Assembly: GCA_016190005.1 (NCBI GenBank)
Contig: JACPRK010000105.1
Location: 1-64,000 of the forward strand
Direction of reading: 5' to 3'
Source of the DNA: Candidatus Wallbacteria bacterium
Lineage (GTDB): Bacteria > Muiribacteriota > UBA6191 > JACPRK01
Length of the DNA stretch: 64,000 nt
The notes under the pieces are model-generated. The model had not been told where the DNA came from. It ran no database searches and worked only from the letters and a program-made list of their open reading frames with translations. Position numbers and translations under genes: made by a program. Below, piece after piece: positions 20,521 through 29,174 of the stretch; the stretch's first letter is position 1, and every line of letters starts with the position of its first letter.

Positions 20521-20535
20521 GCGTCGCCCGCAGCC

Positions 20536-20793
20536 TCAGGACTGTTTGCGCGAAGTGGCGCCGACCCCGCCGCCGTCGTCTGTCGAGGAGAGCACCTCGC
20601 CCGTGTCGCTCCGACCCGCTGCGGCGTCTGTCGATGAGACAATCCCGCTGAGCATCCCTGAGACTCTTTGCCCCATCGTCGAGAGGGCAGCTGCGGCAAT
20701 GATGGCGATCAGGCTGATGCCGAGGCCCCATTCCACCAGCCCCTGACCTCGGCGCCGCCGGCGCGAGATGTGGCTTCGGACGGGCAGTTGCAT
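20536..20793 (-). CDS. Orphan Flp-type (type IVb) pilin
   Basis: 85 aa. A basic leader (SRRRRRG) is followed by QGLVEWGLGISLIAIIAAAA, with Glu at +5 after the predicted prepilin-peptidase cleavage and a hydrophobic helix, as in Flp/TadA-system pilins. The predicted leader is 16 residues and the mature pilin 69. I prefer ATG 20793 over the track's GTG at 20835, because a sigma-54 promoter at 20849-20863 would put the transcript start between ~20835 and 20840. No tad/flp assembly genes occur in the window, so secretion machinery must be elsewhere. The Ser/Thr/Asp-rich tail is probably surface exposed. Confidence 0.82.
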   Translation of the reverse strand: MQLPVRSHISRRRRRGQGLVEWGLGISLIAIIAAAALSTMGQRVSGMLSGIVSSTDAAAGRSDTGEVLSSTDDGGGVGATSRKQS

Positions 20794-20848
20794 CACGAAA
20801 GGGCTACCTGGGGTGGTGTGGGTCGAGTGGGGCACGGGCAGTTACGAA

Positions 20849-20863
20849 GCAAGTCGAGTGCCA
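20849..20863 (-). promoter_or_regulatory. Sigma-54 (RpoN) promoter for the Flp-type pilin
   Basis: The minus strand reads TGGCACTCGACTTGC: a full TGGCAC -24 element, five bases, then TTGC, giving the required GG-N10-GC spacing. It points at the pilin gene, with ~45 nt of leader before ATG 20793. An imperfect dyad (AGTGTGTGCT and AACACGCACT, 20869-20891) lies just upstream and could be an activator or repressor site. Confidence 0.82.
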
Positions 20864-20993
20864 CTATCAGTGTGTGCTCATAACACGCACTCGGCGCAGC
20901 CGCAATTGCGGGCAGGGGCAAGCCCGAGGCGCACCAAGAGTGCGCGACCGCGTAAAACGGTAGCTTCCGGACCGATCCGGGTAATCCCAGAGA

Positions 20994-21479
20994 TTACTTC
21001 GTCAGCTTCTCTTTCTGGAGCCAGCCCTTCACCGTTTCCCACGCCTCTTCGCCCGACGACAGCTTCTTCGCCTTCTTCGAGTAGAGAATCAGATGAGGGA
21101 TCGAGTGGATGTCGTACTTCTTCACGAAGGGGGCCTCCCAGTTGATGCCCCGGCCTTCCTTGGTCTCCACCGTGCCGATGTCGAGCTTCAGAATGCGCAA
21201 GCCCTTGCGCTTCTGCGCCAGCTGATCCAGCTTCGGCGACAGCTTGCGGCACGGGGGACAGGCCTCGCTGAAGATGTCCACGATGGTCGTGGCGCCCTTC
21301 TTCACCAGCTTGTCGATGTCATGGTCGCCGCTGGAGACATCCACCACGGTGACCGCTCCGCTGCTGGCGTGGGCCGGCGTCGCCTCGATGCGCTTGGACT
21401 CCTCGGCCCTGACAATGCCGGAATGGGTCACGAGCAGGGCGGCCGCAATCCCCACTCGGGTGATGATCCTGAAAAACAC
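20994..21479 (-). CDS. Secreted thioredoxin-fold protein (CPPC)
   Basis: 161 aa from GTG 21479, supported by a strong Shine-Dalgarno (GGAGGAG, 5 bp spacing) and a signal peptide (RIITRVGIAAALLVTHSG). The thioredoxin fold shows TTIVDIFSEACPPCRKLSP with a CPPC redox site, LRILKLDI, and the cis-Pro region HSIPHLILY. It probably acts as a periplasmic disulfide oxidoreductase or a partner for electron transfer to secreted proteins. The track ORF extends 67 codons upstream without support. It lies 100 bp downstream of another secreted-protein gene on the same strand. Confidence 0.88.
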   Translation of the reverse strand: MFFRIITRVGIAAALLVTHSGIVRAEESKRIEATPAHASSGAVTVVDVSSGDHDIDKLVKKGATTIVDIFSEACPPCRKLSPKLDQLAQKRKGLRILKLDIGTVETKEGRGINWEAPFVKKYDIHSIPHLILYSKKAKKLSSGEEAWETVKGWLQKEKLTK

Positions 21480-21579
21480 GTCTCTCCTCCGTTCGGGAGC
21501 GCTCGAGTGGCTCGAGGCTGGTAGGGGTCCCCCAGGAATCGCCAGGATACCATCTCGACGGATGGGAGAGCCCGACGAT

Positions 21580-23304
21580 TTACTGCGCCCCGGGGGGGGC
21601 GGCCGGAAGCTGTGACAGCTCATAGCTGCCGATGGCGGTGCGCCCGCCAGGCTCCCGGAAGTGCTCGCAATCGGCCGCAACGATCAGGCGTGCCGTTGGA
21701 TCGGCCTGGGCTGCTCTCGGGATGGTGATGCGGTATCGGCCCCGGTCCCGGCGCATCACGCTGAAGCCATGCGGCGTGCGACCGCCTAGCGAGACGCCGA
21801 CCGAGAGCGCTCCGCCCAGTCGCACGTCCAGCGCGTCCAGGTCCAGTGGCCCGCCGGCGGCGTTGGTCGACCGCAAGTCGAACTGGCCCGGTGCCGTCCG
21901 GCGCGTGAGCGATAGCTTCACATGGTGGGGGAAGGCGTAGGCCGTGTAGATCCGGTCGACCGGAATCGCCCGGTAGGCGAGCCGGGTGTCCCCGGCGAGC
22001 GGGAAGTCGATTCCGCGGTCGCACGAGACCTCGGCGATCAGCACGCACGGCTTGCCGTTGATGTCGGCCTTACCGATAGCCGCCCCGCCGTGCAGGGCGT
22101 ACGACTTGCGGCGCAACATCGTCGAGTCGAAGCGGATGAGCAGGATGCCGTGCGCCCGCAGGGCGCCTTCGATGCGGCTCGCGTTCTCAGCCACGGTGTG
22201 CCTGTCCCGCATCTCGCGGCTGAGGACCTCCACGTACTCGGCCTCCATCCCGTAGCGCCACGGGGCGGCGGCGTAGGTCGTCGGGTTCGTCACGCCGGCC
22301 CGCTCCAGCGGCTCCGCAAGCACCGGCTCGCGGACCTCGGTCAGCACCTTGCAAAACCCCTCCAGTCCCAGGGTCACCGATTCGCCCGTGACCGGGTCGC
22401 GCACGAAGGCCAGCGGCAGGCACGCCAGGCCCCGGTGCCGGTACTGGACCTCGACCTCACGCGGGTCGACGCCCGCTTGCGCAAGGCCGGTCAGCCAACC
22501 CGTGTGGGTCAGTGGAGGCATCTCCATCCGGCTCCGCCACCAGTCGGCCACGACCGACGCGCCGGCCGCGATGCTCTTCAGGGGTGGGTCGAGTTGACCC
22601 GGTCCGTAGCGCAGCGGCTGCCGCAGTCTGTTGGAGGCGTTCATCTGCGCTACGTGGTCGATGAGGGGGTCCTGCAGCTTGGCGAACTGCCTGTTCCATC
22701 CACGAATCAAGTACACGCCGGGCAGTCGGGTCGGATCGGCCACCGGGATCGGCTGGTAGCAGTTCTCGAGCCGAGGTTCCGGAAAGCGCATGCCGCGCTG
22801 TTGCTCCAGCCGGGCTAGAGCTTCAGCCTCGCTCAACAGCATCGCCGGCTGCGCTTCGGGCCGGAACGGGGGCCAGGCCAGGATAGTGCCGTTGGCGGGA
22901 TCGACGTGGAAGTAGCCGCAGACCCGCTCCGAGCGGTCGGGGAGCGCTCGGGTGAGCGCGGGCACCACGTACCTCACCAGTTGCCCGCCGCTCCGCATCG
23001 CGAAGGGGTAGCCTGCCCGGTCAATCTTCGCCACGAAACGGGCGCGTTGGGCCGCGAGCGGGTCGCCCGGGTCCGGTTTGCCCGCCTTGGCCGCCGAGAG
23101 CGCCTCGGCCAGCCGCCGAGAGATCTCTGCCGGTGGCAGGCTGGCGCGCTCCGGGGCGGCCGCCCGGGCGGGTGCCGTTGCGATGGACGTCTGGGGCTGG
23201 GCCGCTCTGTTGCGTGCCCGCCGGGTCCTGGCGGCGGCGGGGCCAGCCTCCGCCAGGACCAGTATCGCCATCAGCGCCAGGAGCAGGAACCGTCTCGAAC
23301 TCAC
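21580..23304 (-). CDS. Secreted protein of unknown function
   Basis: 574 aa from GTG 23304, preceded by GGGAGG ten bases upstream. Signal peptide ~5-26 (FLLLALMAILVLAEAGPAAA). A low-complexity Ala/Arg/Pro stretch follows, then a globular region (~70-574) with several Cys and aromatic residues (for example CGYFHVDPANGTILAWPPF, VVADWWRSRMEMPPL). No recognised catalytic motif. Its mature part may reach the periplasm together with the thioredoxin-like protein encoded just downstream, which could service its Cys residues; that link is inference. Confidence 0.72.
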   Translation of the reverse strand: MSSRRFLLLALMAILVLAEAGPAAARTRRARNRAAQPQTSIATAPARAAAPERASLPPAEISRRLAEALSAAKAGKPDPGDPLAAQRARFVAKIDRAGYPFAMRSGGQLVRYVVPALTRALPDRSERVCGYFHVDPANGTILAWPPFRPEAQPAMLLSEAEALARLEQQRGMRFPEPRLENCYQPIPVADPTRLPGVYLIRGWNRQFAKLQDPLIDHVAQMNASNRLRQPLRYGPGQLDPPLKSIAAGASVVADWWRSRMEMPPLTHTGWLTGLAQAGVDPREVEVQYRHRGLACLPLAFVRDPVTGESVTLGLEGFCKVLTEVREPVLAEPLERAGVTNPTTYAAAPWRYGMEAEYVEVLSREMRDRHTVAENASRIEGALRAHGILLIRFDSTMLRRKSYALHGGAAIGKADINGKPCVLIAEVSCDRGIDFPLAGDTRLAYRAIPVDRIYTAYAFPHHVKLSLTRRTAPGQFDLRSTNAAGGPLDLDALDVRLGGALSVGVSLGGRTPHGFSVMRRDRGRYRITIPRAAQADPTARLIVAADCEHFREPGGRTAIGSYELSQLPAAPPGAQ

Positions 23305-23490
23305 GCGCCGTTTGCCTCCCGGTCATCCGTTCCCGTCCACGCTTGACGGGAGCGGCGGCCAGTGTACCATACTCACCTCGCCCGGCCGGTGGACCCGCCA
23401 CTGCCGCGTCCGAAGCTCGCTCGTCGGTCTGCCTGGCTCGCCCGAAGTCAGACCCGCCCGGATTGGGGCCCCTGGCCCTGAGGTCTACAA

Positions 23491-23871
23491 ATGGACAGCA
23501 GAATGGTCACGACGGCCTTCCACCTCGAGGGATGGCGTACGGCCAAGCAGTACGGTGTGGTGCGCGGGATCTCCGTGCGCTCCCGTTCCATCCTGGGCAA
23601 CATCGCCGGGGGGCTCCAGACGCTCCTGGGCGGCGACATCAGCATCTACCGGAACCTCTGCGAAAAGGCTCGCAAGGAGGCCTTCGATGTCATGATGCAG
23701 CACGCCGAGGAGGTCGGGGCCAACGCCATCATCGGCATGCGTTACGACGCCAACGAGGTCATCGACGGTGTCACGGAGGTCCTCTGCTACGGCACCGCCG
23801 TGGGCGTCGAAAAGATCAGCGCGGAAGATACCCGCGGCGAGATCGGCGCCGAAGAGGTCATCCGCGGCTGA
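23491..23871 (+). CDS. YbjQ/UPF0145 family protein
   Basis: 126 aa. The signature region includes RGISVRSRSILGNIAGGLQT, CEKARKEAFDVMMQHAEEVG and ANAIIGMRYDANEV, typical of the YbjQ/UPF0145 (DUF74) family, a small oligomeric fold sometimes called a heavy-metal-binding domain. Biological role unknown. A second in-frame ATG lies four codons in. The 3' side is a run of short repeats (23875-23988) leading to a convergent gene. Confidence 0.9.
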   Translation: MDSRMVTTAFHLEGWRTAKQYGVVRGISVRSRSILGNIAGGLQTLLGGDISIYRNLCEKARKEAFDVMMQHAEEVGANAIIGMRYDANEVIDGVTEVLCYGTAVGVEKISAEDTRGEIGAEEVIRG

Positions 23872-23874
23872 GGC

Positions 23875-23949
23875 CCCCGCTCATTCTGGGCTTGTCGAAC
23901 CCCGCTCACGCTGAGCTTGTCGCACCCCGCTCATGCTGAGCTTGTCGAA
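23875..23949. repeat. Three tandem 25-bp repeats
   Basis: Three adjacent 25-mers of the form CCCCGCTCAYGCTGAGCTTGTCGMA (23875-23899, 23900-23924, 23925-23949) start 3 bp after the YbjQ-like stop. The GAGCTTGTCGAA core resembles an intergenic motif common in many bacterial genomes. Confidence 0.85.
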
Positions 23950-23956
23950 GCACCAC

Positions 23957-23988
23957 CCTGAGCAGACCGCGTAGCGGTCGTGTCGAGG
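23957..23988. repeat. Short dispersed hairpin element, copy 2
   Basis: CCTGAGCAGACCGCGTAGCG continuing GTCGTGTCGAGG matches the element at 5386-5419. GACCGC-GTA-GCGGTC is a self-complementary core. It lies between convergent genes, where a hairpin could help termination. Confidence 0.7.
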
Positions 23989-24001
23989 GCCCCCGCCCGG
24001 G

Positions 24002-24463
24002 TTACTTCCGCTTCTTCTTGCCCGCTCCGTTGGGCGGAAAGAGGACCTCGGCGCGGTCGACGAAGCTGGCCAGCATCTTCGGGAGCATCTGCTTGGTCAG
24101 CTGATCCATGATGAACCCCGGGACGAACAGGCCGAACCCGACTTCCAGGGAGTAGGTGACCTCCGTCTCGTCCCCGCCCAGCGCCTTGAGGTGCCAGGAG
24201 CCGTTGTTCTTTCGCAGCAGGTTGCTCTCCAGCAGTGTCCATTCGAGTGACTTGCCGGGCTTCTCGACGGTCTGGATGGTGTAGTCGACCTTCTTCATCA
24301 AGTCGAGTACGAACTTCACCTTGCAGCCTGACTTCTTGCGCTCGAGAATCGTGCATTCGGTCATCCCGTCCACGAACTCGGGATAGCGATTGTAGTCGCT
24401 GATGACGCTGTAAAAGTCCTGGATGGAAACCCGGACGATTGTCTGCTCGGTTGCCTGTGCCAT
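24002..24463 (-). CDS. SRPBCC/START-like (polyketide cyclase/COQ10-RatA type) protein
   Basis: 153 aa. The helix-grip signature appears as VSIQDFYSVISDYNRYPEFV near the N-terminus and VTYSLEVGFGLFVPGFIMDQ with a long C-terminal helix, as in the polyketide_cyc/COQ10 family that binds lipids or other hydrophobic ligands. Lys-rich tail (GKKKRK). Ligand unknown. It is divergent from the hydrolase gene at 24597; the 133-bp region between contains TATCAC/GTGATA and CAAGGA/TCCTTG inverted repeats that could hold regulatory sites. Confidence 0.85.
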   Translation of the reverse strand: MAQATEQTIVRVSIQDFYSVISDYNRYPEFVDGMTECTILERKKSGCKVKFVLDLMKKVDYTIQTVEKPGKSLEWTLLESNLLRKNNGSWHLKALGGDETEVTYSLEVGFGLFVPGFIMDQLTKQMLPKMLASFVDRAEVLFPPNGAGKKKRK

Positions 24464-24596
24464 CGGTTCCTTGCGGGGTAGCGGGGTCTGTGGAAAGCGG
24501 GTGAGATCCTATCACAAGGAGGCGCGCGGGTGATATCCTTGCGCCGCCTTCGGGAGCGGCTGTGAACCCGAAGGGCTGGATGAGCGGCGGGGAGCT

Positions 24597-25904
24597 GTGA
24601 CGGACACTCGGAAGGCGGTGCTTGCGAATCGGGGCGACAATCCCCGGGTTCGGGCGCGCCTGGAGTGCCGTCGATGGGCGGCGGGATTGCTGGTGGTCCT
24701 GCTCGCGGCGGCCGGCGGAGCCTGCTGGGCCCAGCAGGAGAGCGCGGAGCCGCCGGAGGTCCGCGAGATCCTCGAGGCGCGGGAGAGCCGGTCGGCCCAA
24801 GACGCCACGACGGCCACGAACTGGACCACCGAGGATTCCGGGCTGCTGGACGAGGTTGCCGAAGGGGCCAAGGGATTCGGACGCAGGGCGGGCCGATTCC
24901 TGGGACGTGTTGCGGCCAGCGTCGGCGATGGCGCCCGTCGAGCCGGCAGAAGTGTCGGACGCAACGCGCGCAAGCTGGCAAATCGGCTCTCCCACCGCCA
25001 GGTCGATCTCACCAAGCCGGGCGTCCCGTCCAACCTGGCGCTGGTGATCCCCGGGACCGACCTGGGTGTTCGCGTCCTCAAGCAGATCGACCGCTACGGC
25101 CACTACGATCCGGGCTGGGCGCACGCGCCCACCTTCATCGGCAGCATCCAGAAGCGGTGGCCGGATTCCCAGGTGAAGCTTTTCACCTGGCTGTCGGGCC
25201 CCGATCCCATCACCATCGACGCCGCCGCTAGCGGGCTCTACCACTTCATCCGCCAGTGGCGGACCGAGCACCCCCGCAAGCTGGTGCGCATCTACGCCCA
25301 CTCCAACGGAGGAAACGTCGCCCTGCACGCTGCCGCCAGGCACAAGCCCGGTCCGGGCGAGAGCCCCATCTTCATCGACGAGCTGATCACGGCAGGCACG
25401 CCGCTGAAGCCCGACGACGAGATGTCCACCCGCTTTGGCGCCATCGCGAAAATCGTCTTCGTGTTCACGCGCAACGACTGGGTGGCCGGCGACGTGCGGG
25501 GCAGCTCGATGGCCCACCGGGACCCGAGAATGGGGGTCGTGCCGAAGATCCTCGGCAGCGGCCACACGCCGGAGCTGGCGATCATGGCGAAGATGTTCAA
25601 GAGCGCGCCGGTCCAGTCCCCCACGACGCACCAGTACGTCGTGAGCCTCGACGCGACGACGGCCACGACCCGGACGGTCGACCAGACCCTGCGAGAGACT
25701 TACGGGCAGGACTTCTTCGAGCGCCGGGAGGCCGGAACCCTCGGCGAGGTCGACGCCAGCGACATCGCCGCGGGCCACTCCGACTACAACCGTCCGGAGG
25801 TCAACGTGGCCATCCTGGAGCGGGTGACAGCCTTCGACCGCGGGCAGTTCCCGGACGCGGCACTGGCCCCTATGACCCCGACGACCGGCGGCGCTCCGAA
25901 GTAG
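24597..25904 (+). CDS. Secreted alpha/beta-hydrolase-like protein
   Basis: 435 aa starting at GTG 24597 after GGGGAG. Signal or anchor segment ~29-45 (GLLVVLLAAAGGACWA; the Cys could be a lipobox, though the sequence is not classic). A ~150-residue Arg/Gly-rich region precedes a hydrolase-like domain (~150-370) with IYAHSNGGNVAL as a plausible nucleophile elbow and VFVFTRNDWVAGDV where the acid residue could lie. A catalytic His may be GHTPEL or HQYV. Substrate unknown; lipase or esterase is possible. Its 3' end overlaps the convergent MGMT gene by 35 bp. Confidence 0.75.
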   Translation: MTDTRKAVLANRGDNPRVRARLECRRWAAGLLVVLLAAAGGACWAQQESAEPPEVREILEARESRSAQDATTATNWTTEDSGLLDEVAEGAKGFGRRAGRFLGRVAASVGDGARRAGRSVGRNARKLANRLSHRQVDLTKPGVPSNLALVIPGTDLGVRVLKQIDRYGHYDPGWAHAPTFIGSIQKRWPDSQVKLFTWLSGPDPITIDAAASGLYHFIRQWRTEHPRKLVRIYAHSNGGNVALHAAARHKPGPGESPIFIDELITAGTPLKPDDEMSTRFGAIAKIVFVFTRNDWVAGDVRGSSMAHRDPRMGVVPKILGSGHTPELAIMAKMFKSAPVQSPTTHQYVVSLDATTATTRTVDQTLRETYGQDFFERREAGTLGEVDASDIAAGHSDYNRPEVNVAILERVTAFDRGQFPDAALAPMTPTTGGAPK

Positions 25905-26502
25905 TGGCGCGTGCCCAAGGACCGGCGGTCCGAGCGTCCGGGGCGAACCTCCGGATCCCTTCCAGAACGAGCAGCTTCTCCTTGAGGCAGATGCCGCCGG
26001 TGGCAGAGAAGCCCCCCACTCCGCTTGCGCCGAGCACGCGGTGGCAGGGCACCACGATCGGCAGCGGGTTCTTGCCCAGCGCTTGACCGATGGCGCGGGC
26101 GGCGCCCGGCTTGCCGAGCTCGCGCGCGATTCCGCCGTAGGTCGAGGTCATCCCCCACGGGATTCGGCGGGCGCAGTCGTAGACGGCACGTGCGAAGGGG
26201 GCGACGGCGGCCAAGTCGAGCTCGACGGTGTCGAAGTCGACCGGCTCACCGGCGGCGTAGCGGGTCAGCTGCTCGACAAGTCGGGCGGCCCTGCCAGAAG
26301 CGGTGCCCGGGCGGGCGCCCAGCTCCTCGGCGCGCGCCACGAGAGCCGCTCGGGTCGGCTCCGGCAACAAGATCCCGCGGATGCCTTGCGCTGTCCAGAT
26401 GAGGCCGCAGGTGCCGAGCGCAGTGCCGAACAGGCAGTACTCGGCCTCTGGGCCCTTCGATCGGGGGGGGAGTCTTGCCGATTGGGAGAAGAGAGAGCCC
26501 AT
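25870..26502 (-). CDS. ogt: Methylated-DNA--protein-cysteine S-methyltransferase
   Basis: Suicide DNA-repair enzyme that takes methyl groups from O6-methylguanine. 210 aa from ATG 26502; the 32 extra track codons overlap the divergent promoter region. The active-site PCHRVLG is preceded by GKNPLPIVV, and the DNA-binding helix region is PWGMTSTYGGIARELGKPGA. FSATGGICLKEKLLVLEG completes the domain. A C8 run in codons 11-15 is a potential slippage site. The gene overlaps the convergent hydrolase by 35 bp at their 3' ends. Confidence 0.92.
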   Translation of the reverse strand: MGSLFSQSARLPPRSKGPEAEYCLFGTALGTCGLIWTAQGIRGILLPEPTRAALVARAEELGARPGTASGRAARLVEQLTRYAAGEPVDFDTVELDLAAVAPFARAVYDCARRIPWGMTSTYGGIARELGKPGAARAIGQALGKNPLPIVVPCHRVLGASGVGGFSATGGICLKEKLLVLEGIRRFAPDARTAGPWARATTSERRRSSGS

Positions 26503-26555
26503 CGACTCGAGTGTACACCCCGCACGGCCGAGCGCCACTGCCAGGAGGAACGGAA

Positions 26556-26921
26556 ATGGCCCAGAAGAAGGATGCGAGTCGCCCCGTGGAACTGACACCC
26601 TACGAGACCAAGCTTGCTGGCAGGCACCCGGACGTCGAGGAGGCCATCGACACGCTCGATCCGATCGAAGCCGTCAGCTTCCGTCAGACGCTGCGGCTAG
26701 CGCTGGGCCACGCAGACGCCCGGCTGGCCCGATTGGCCGCGGATGCCATCTCGCGGGCGCGCGCCTGCCACACCCTCTTCGAGGTGAGCGATCTGCCCCG
26801 GCTACGCAAAGCCGCCGAAGCGGGCGACGCGGCCAACCGTCTCTACGCGACGGCCCTCTTGCTGGCGCTTTCAGGCTTCCGCTGGCACGTCGAGGAAGAA
26901 GAGCAGCTGCAGGCCGCGTGA
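26556..26921 (+). CDS. Small helical protein of unknown function
   Basis: 121 aa from ATG 26556, eight bases after AGGAGG. The sequence is mostly predicted helix (VEEAIDTLDPIEAVSFRQTL, ADAISRARACHTLFEV, RLYATALLLALSGFRWHVEE), with acidic/Gln ends and no signal peptide. No family recognised. It is divergent from MGMT with 53 bp between start codons, so the promoters must overlap. It converges with the MBL/cNMP gene. Confidence 0.7.
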   Translation: MAQKKDASRPVELTPYETKLAGRHPDVEEAIDTLDPIEAVSFRQTLRLALGHADARLARLAADAISRARACHTLFEVSDLPRLRKAAEAGDAANRLYATALLLALSGFRWHVEEEEQLQAA

Positions 26922-26936
26922 GCGGGGCGGTTCTCC

Positions 26937-29174
26937 CTACTGCTGCGTCCTGCCGGCCAGCGCGGCGGCACGCCAGGACGAGGTGACCTCGGCAAGCTGC
27001 ATGTAGGCCCCTGGGTTGTCCTGGAAGAACTTCGGCAGCCGCCGGCGGTCGAAGCGGAATCCGGCCACTCGGGTGACGGCCTCGAAGCGGTAGGGCGACG
27101 GCTGGTCGTGCACGAGTTGCTGGACGTCACCGGCGAAGGCGCCGATCTCGAGCAGATCGATGGGGGTGCCGTCGACCAGAACGCGCATCAGGCCGTTACT
27201 GAGGAGCAGTGGGTCGGCTCCCAGCACGGCGCCGACCTCCAGCGAGATTGGCTCCATCAGGGCCTGCAGCTGCGTCTTCTGGTTCGACGTGAAGTCGCGG
27301 AAGACGGGGCTCTCGGAGAGGAGCTCCCAGCTCGGAAGCTCGCGCAGCCTTGCCAGGTGGACGAGCCGATCGGGCAGATTGGTTCCCCGCAGCAGGTGCA
27401 GGAAGGCGGCCCGCTTGAGGGTCAGCACGGTGAGGACGGTCTTTGCCCGGACGTCTGCGATGCGGGGCTGGTCGAGCAACAGCGAGGTCTCGCCGAAGTA
27501 ATCGAAGGCGGAGTAGGTCTTGTACTCGCGCCCCTTCTTCAGGATGGCCGCCTGGCCGGAGAGGATGATGAAGAAGCGGTCGCCGCGCTCGCCCTTGCGG
27601 ACCAAGAGATCGCCTTCCTGGTAGTACTCCTTCTGCACCATGCGGAGGAACTCGGCCGCGCGCGGGGCGGGCAGCTCCGAGAAGAGCTCCACGCGGGCCA
27701 TGACGTCCAGGATCTCGAGCGCCTCCTGAAGGGGCAGATGGGCGGCCCCCAGGTCGATGGTGGCCTCGAGGCCCGTCGGGGCGACCGTGAGCCCCGAGCC
27801 GGGCGGCACGGCCTTTTCGGAGACGTGCACCAGCAGCGTCTTCTGCTTGATCTCCTCTTCGAGTGTCGAGAGGTACTCGATCGGTGTGTGGATGGGCGGT
27901 ATGCCGGCCTCGTGCAGAATCAGCGTGTGGTGCCAGGGAAAGTCGAGAAGCGTGTCGCGCCGCTGCCGGTCGACGACCCCCTGCTCGTGCAAGCGCTGAA
28001 TGGTGCGGGGCTCGTTGAGCGTGTCGGAGGGGTAGAGGAGGCTGCGCCCCCTGAGCTTCACGTCGAACCCGGCGCACGGGACCGAGTGGAAGGAGTACCG
28101 GAAGGTCGCCTCGGCCCCATGGAGGTAGACCGGCTCGCCGACCCTCACAGGCACGTAGTCGAAGAGCGATCGAAACCGCTCGGCGCCCAGGCCGGTCAGT
28201 GAGGCGTACTTGGTCACGAAGCTCCGCATCACCGTCGGAGTGGTGTAGATCGTGATGCGCCCTTCCTCGAGGATCTTCTGCAACGTTCCTGCGTCGTGGT
28301 CGGCGTGGCAGTGGGTGAGGATCAGGGTGTCGACCTGACGGGAGCTGATGTCGTAGCCGCGGAGCCAGTCGACGGAGTCGACGGGCGGATCGACCATGAC
28401 ACCGCGCCCTTCTATCCAGACGATGAATCCACTCGTCTTGTTGGCCGGATCGAAGCCGTGGCCGCTGCCGATGACGGAGAGCCCCAGGAGCGGCATCCAG
28501 AAGGCGCGGAGCGGACCCTCGTGGGGGCCGGACCTGGGCGGCAGCGGCGGATCCGCGGGGAAGCGGGCGCGCTGCACGCCCGATTCGAGCACCGCGATGC
28601 CACCGTCCTCCTGCAGGCAGATGGAGACCCCGGCGGACAGGCGCGCGATGCCGCTGGCGTCGAACTCGACGAACTCGACGATGTCCTCGAGCCTCATCAT
28701 CTCGTTGCCCCGTCTGGGATTGCGCCGGAAGTAGAGCATCTCGGACCGCAAGTCCGGCAAGTCGCGGGTCGGGCCGCCGGCGAACTCCACCGGGTCGAGC
28801 TCCTCGGGGCCGAAGACCGCCTCGGCGAGCACCTGCTCGAGCACGGGCCGCTGCGCGGACCTGCAGACGATGGTGGTCCGGCGGTTCTTGATGAAGAAGT
28901 TGAAGTAGCAGGGGAACTCGAGCTCCGCCAAGCTGATGCCGCGCTCGGTGCAGAAGAGACGCTGCGGCACGATGTAGGTGCACGGGACTCCGCCGGGCAG
29001 GACCATCGTGTCCTTGATGGTTTCCGGGACGACGCCGTACTGTATCCAGCCGGCGGCCGTGGGAAAGAGGAGGCCGCCACGGCCCAAGGGCAGTGCTTCG
29101 ATCGGAGGCGCCACTCTGCTCGATTCTATTGGAGCCGCCCCCGGATACTCAACGGTTCTCAGGTCGATTTGCAT
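26937..29174 (-). CDS. Metallo-beta-lactamase-fold protein fused to cyclic-nucleotide-binding domains
   Basis: 745 aa from ATG 29174. Residues ~230-480 are an MBL-fold hydrolase with LTLTHCHADHDAG-type metal ligands (seen as LILTHCHADHDAG) and later PSDTLNEP and FPWHHTLILHEAG. A cNMP-binding domain follows (~530-640: FFIILSGQAAILKKG, FDYFGETSLLLDQPRIADV), then a second, degenerate one (~650-740). Such fusions are thought to be cyclic-nucleotide-controlled hydrolases or phosphodiesterases; the substrate is unknown. The start codon overlaps that of the divergent gene at 29173 (CATG). The track's 142 extra N-terminal codons are antisense to that gene. Confidence 0.88.
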   Translation of the reverse strand: MQIDLRTVEYPGAAPIESSRVAPPIEALPLGRGGLLFPTAAGWIQYGVVPETIKDTMVLPGGVPCTYIVPQRLFCTERGISLAELEFPCYFNFFIKNRRTTIVCRSAQRPVLEQVLAEAVFGPEELDPVEFAGGPTRDLPDLRSEMLYFRRNPRRGNEMMRLEDIVEFVEFDASGIARLSAGVSICLQEDGGIAVLESGVQRARFPADPPLPPRSGPHEGPLRAFWMPLLGLSVIGSGHGFDPANKTSGFIVWIEGRGVMVDPPVDSVDWLRGYDISSRQVDTLILTHCHADHDAGTLQKILEEGRITIYTTPTVMRSFVTKYASLTGLGAERFRSLFDYVPVRVGEPVYLHGAEATFRYSFHSVPCAGFDVKLRGRSLLYPSDTLNEPRTIQRLHEQGVVDRQRRDTLLDFPWHHTLILHEAGIPPIHTPIEYLSTLEEEIKQKTLLVHVSEKAVPPGSGLTVAPTGLEATIDLGAAHLPLQEALEILDVMARVELFSELPAPRAAEFLRMVQKEYYQEGDLLVRKGERGDRFFIILSGQAAILKKGREYKTYSAFDYFGETSLLLDQPRIADVRAKTVLTVLTLKRAAFLHLLRGTNLPDRLVHLARLRELPSWELLSESPVFRDFTSNQKTQLQALMEPISLEVGAVLGADPLLLSNGLMRVLVDGTPIDLLEIGAFAGDVQQLVHDQPSPYRFEAVTRVAGFRFDRRRLPKFFQDNPGAYMQLAEVTSSWRAAALAGRTQQ

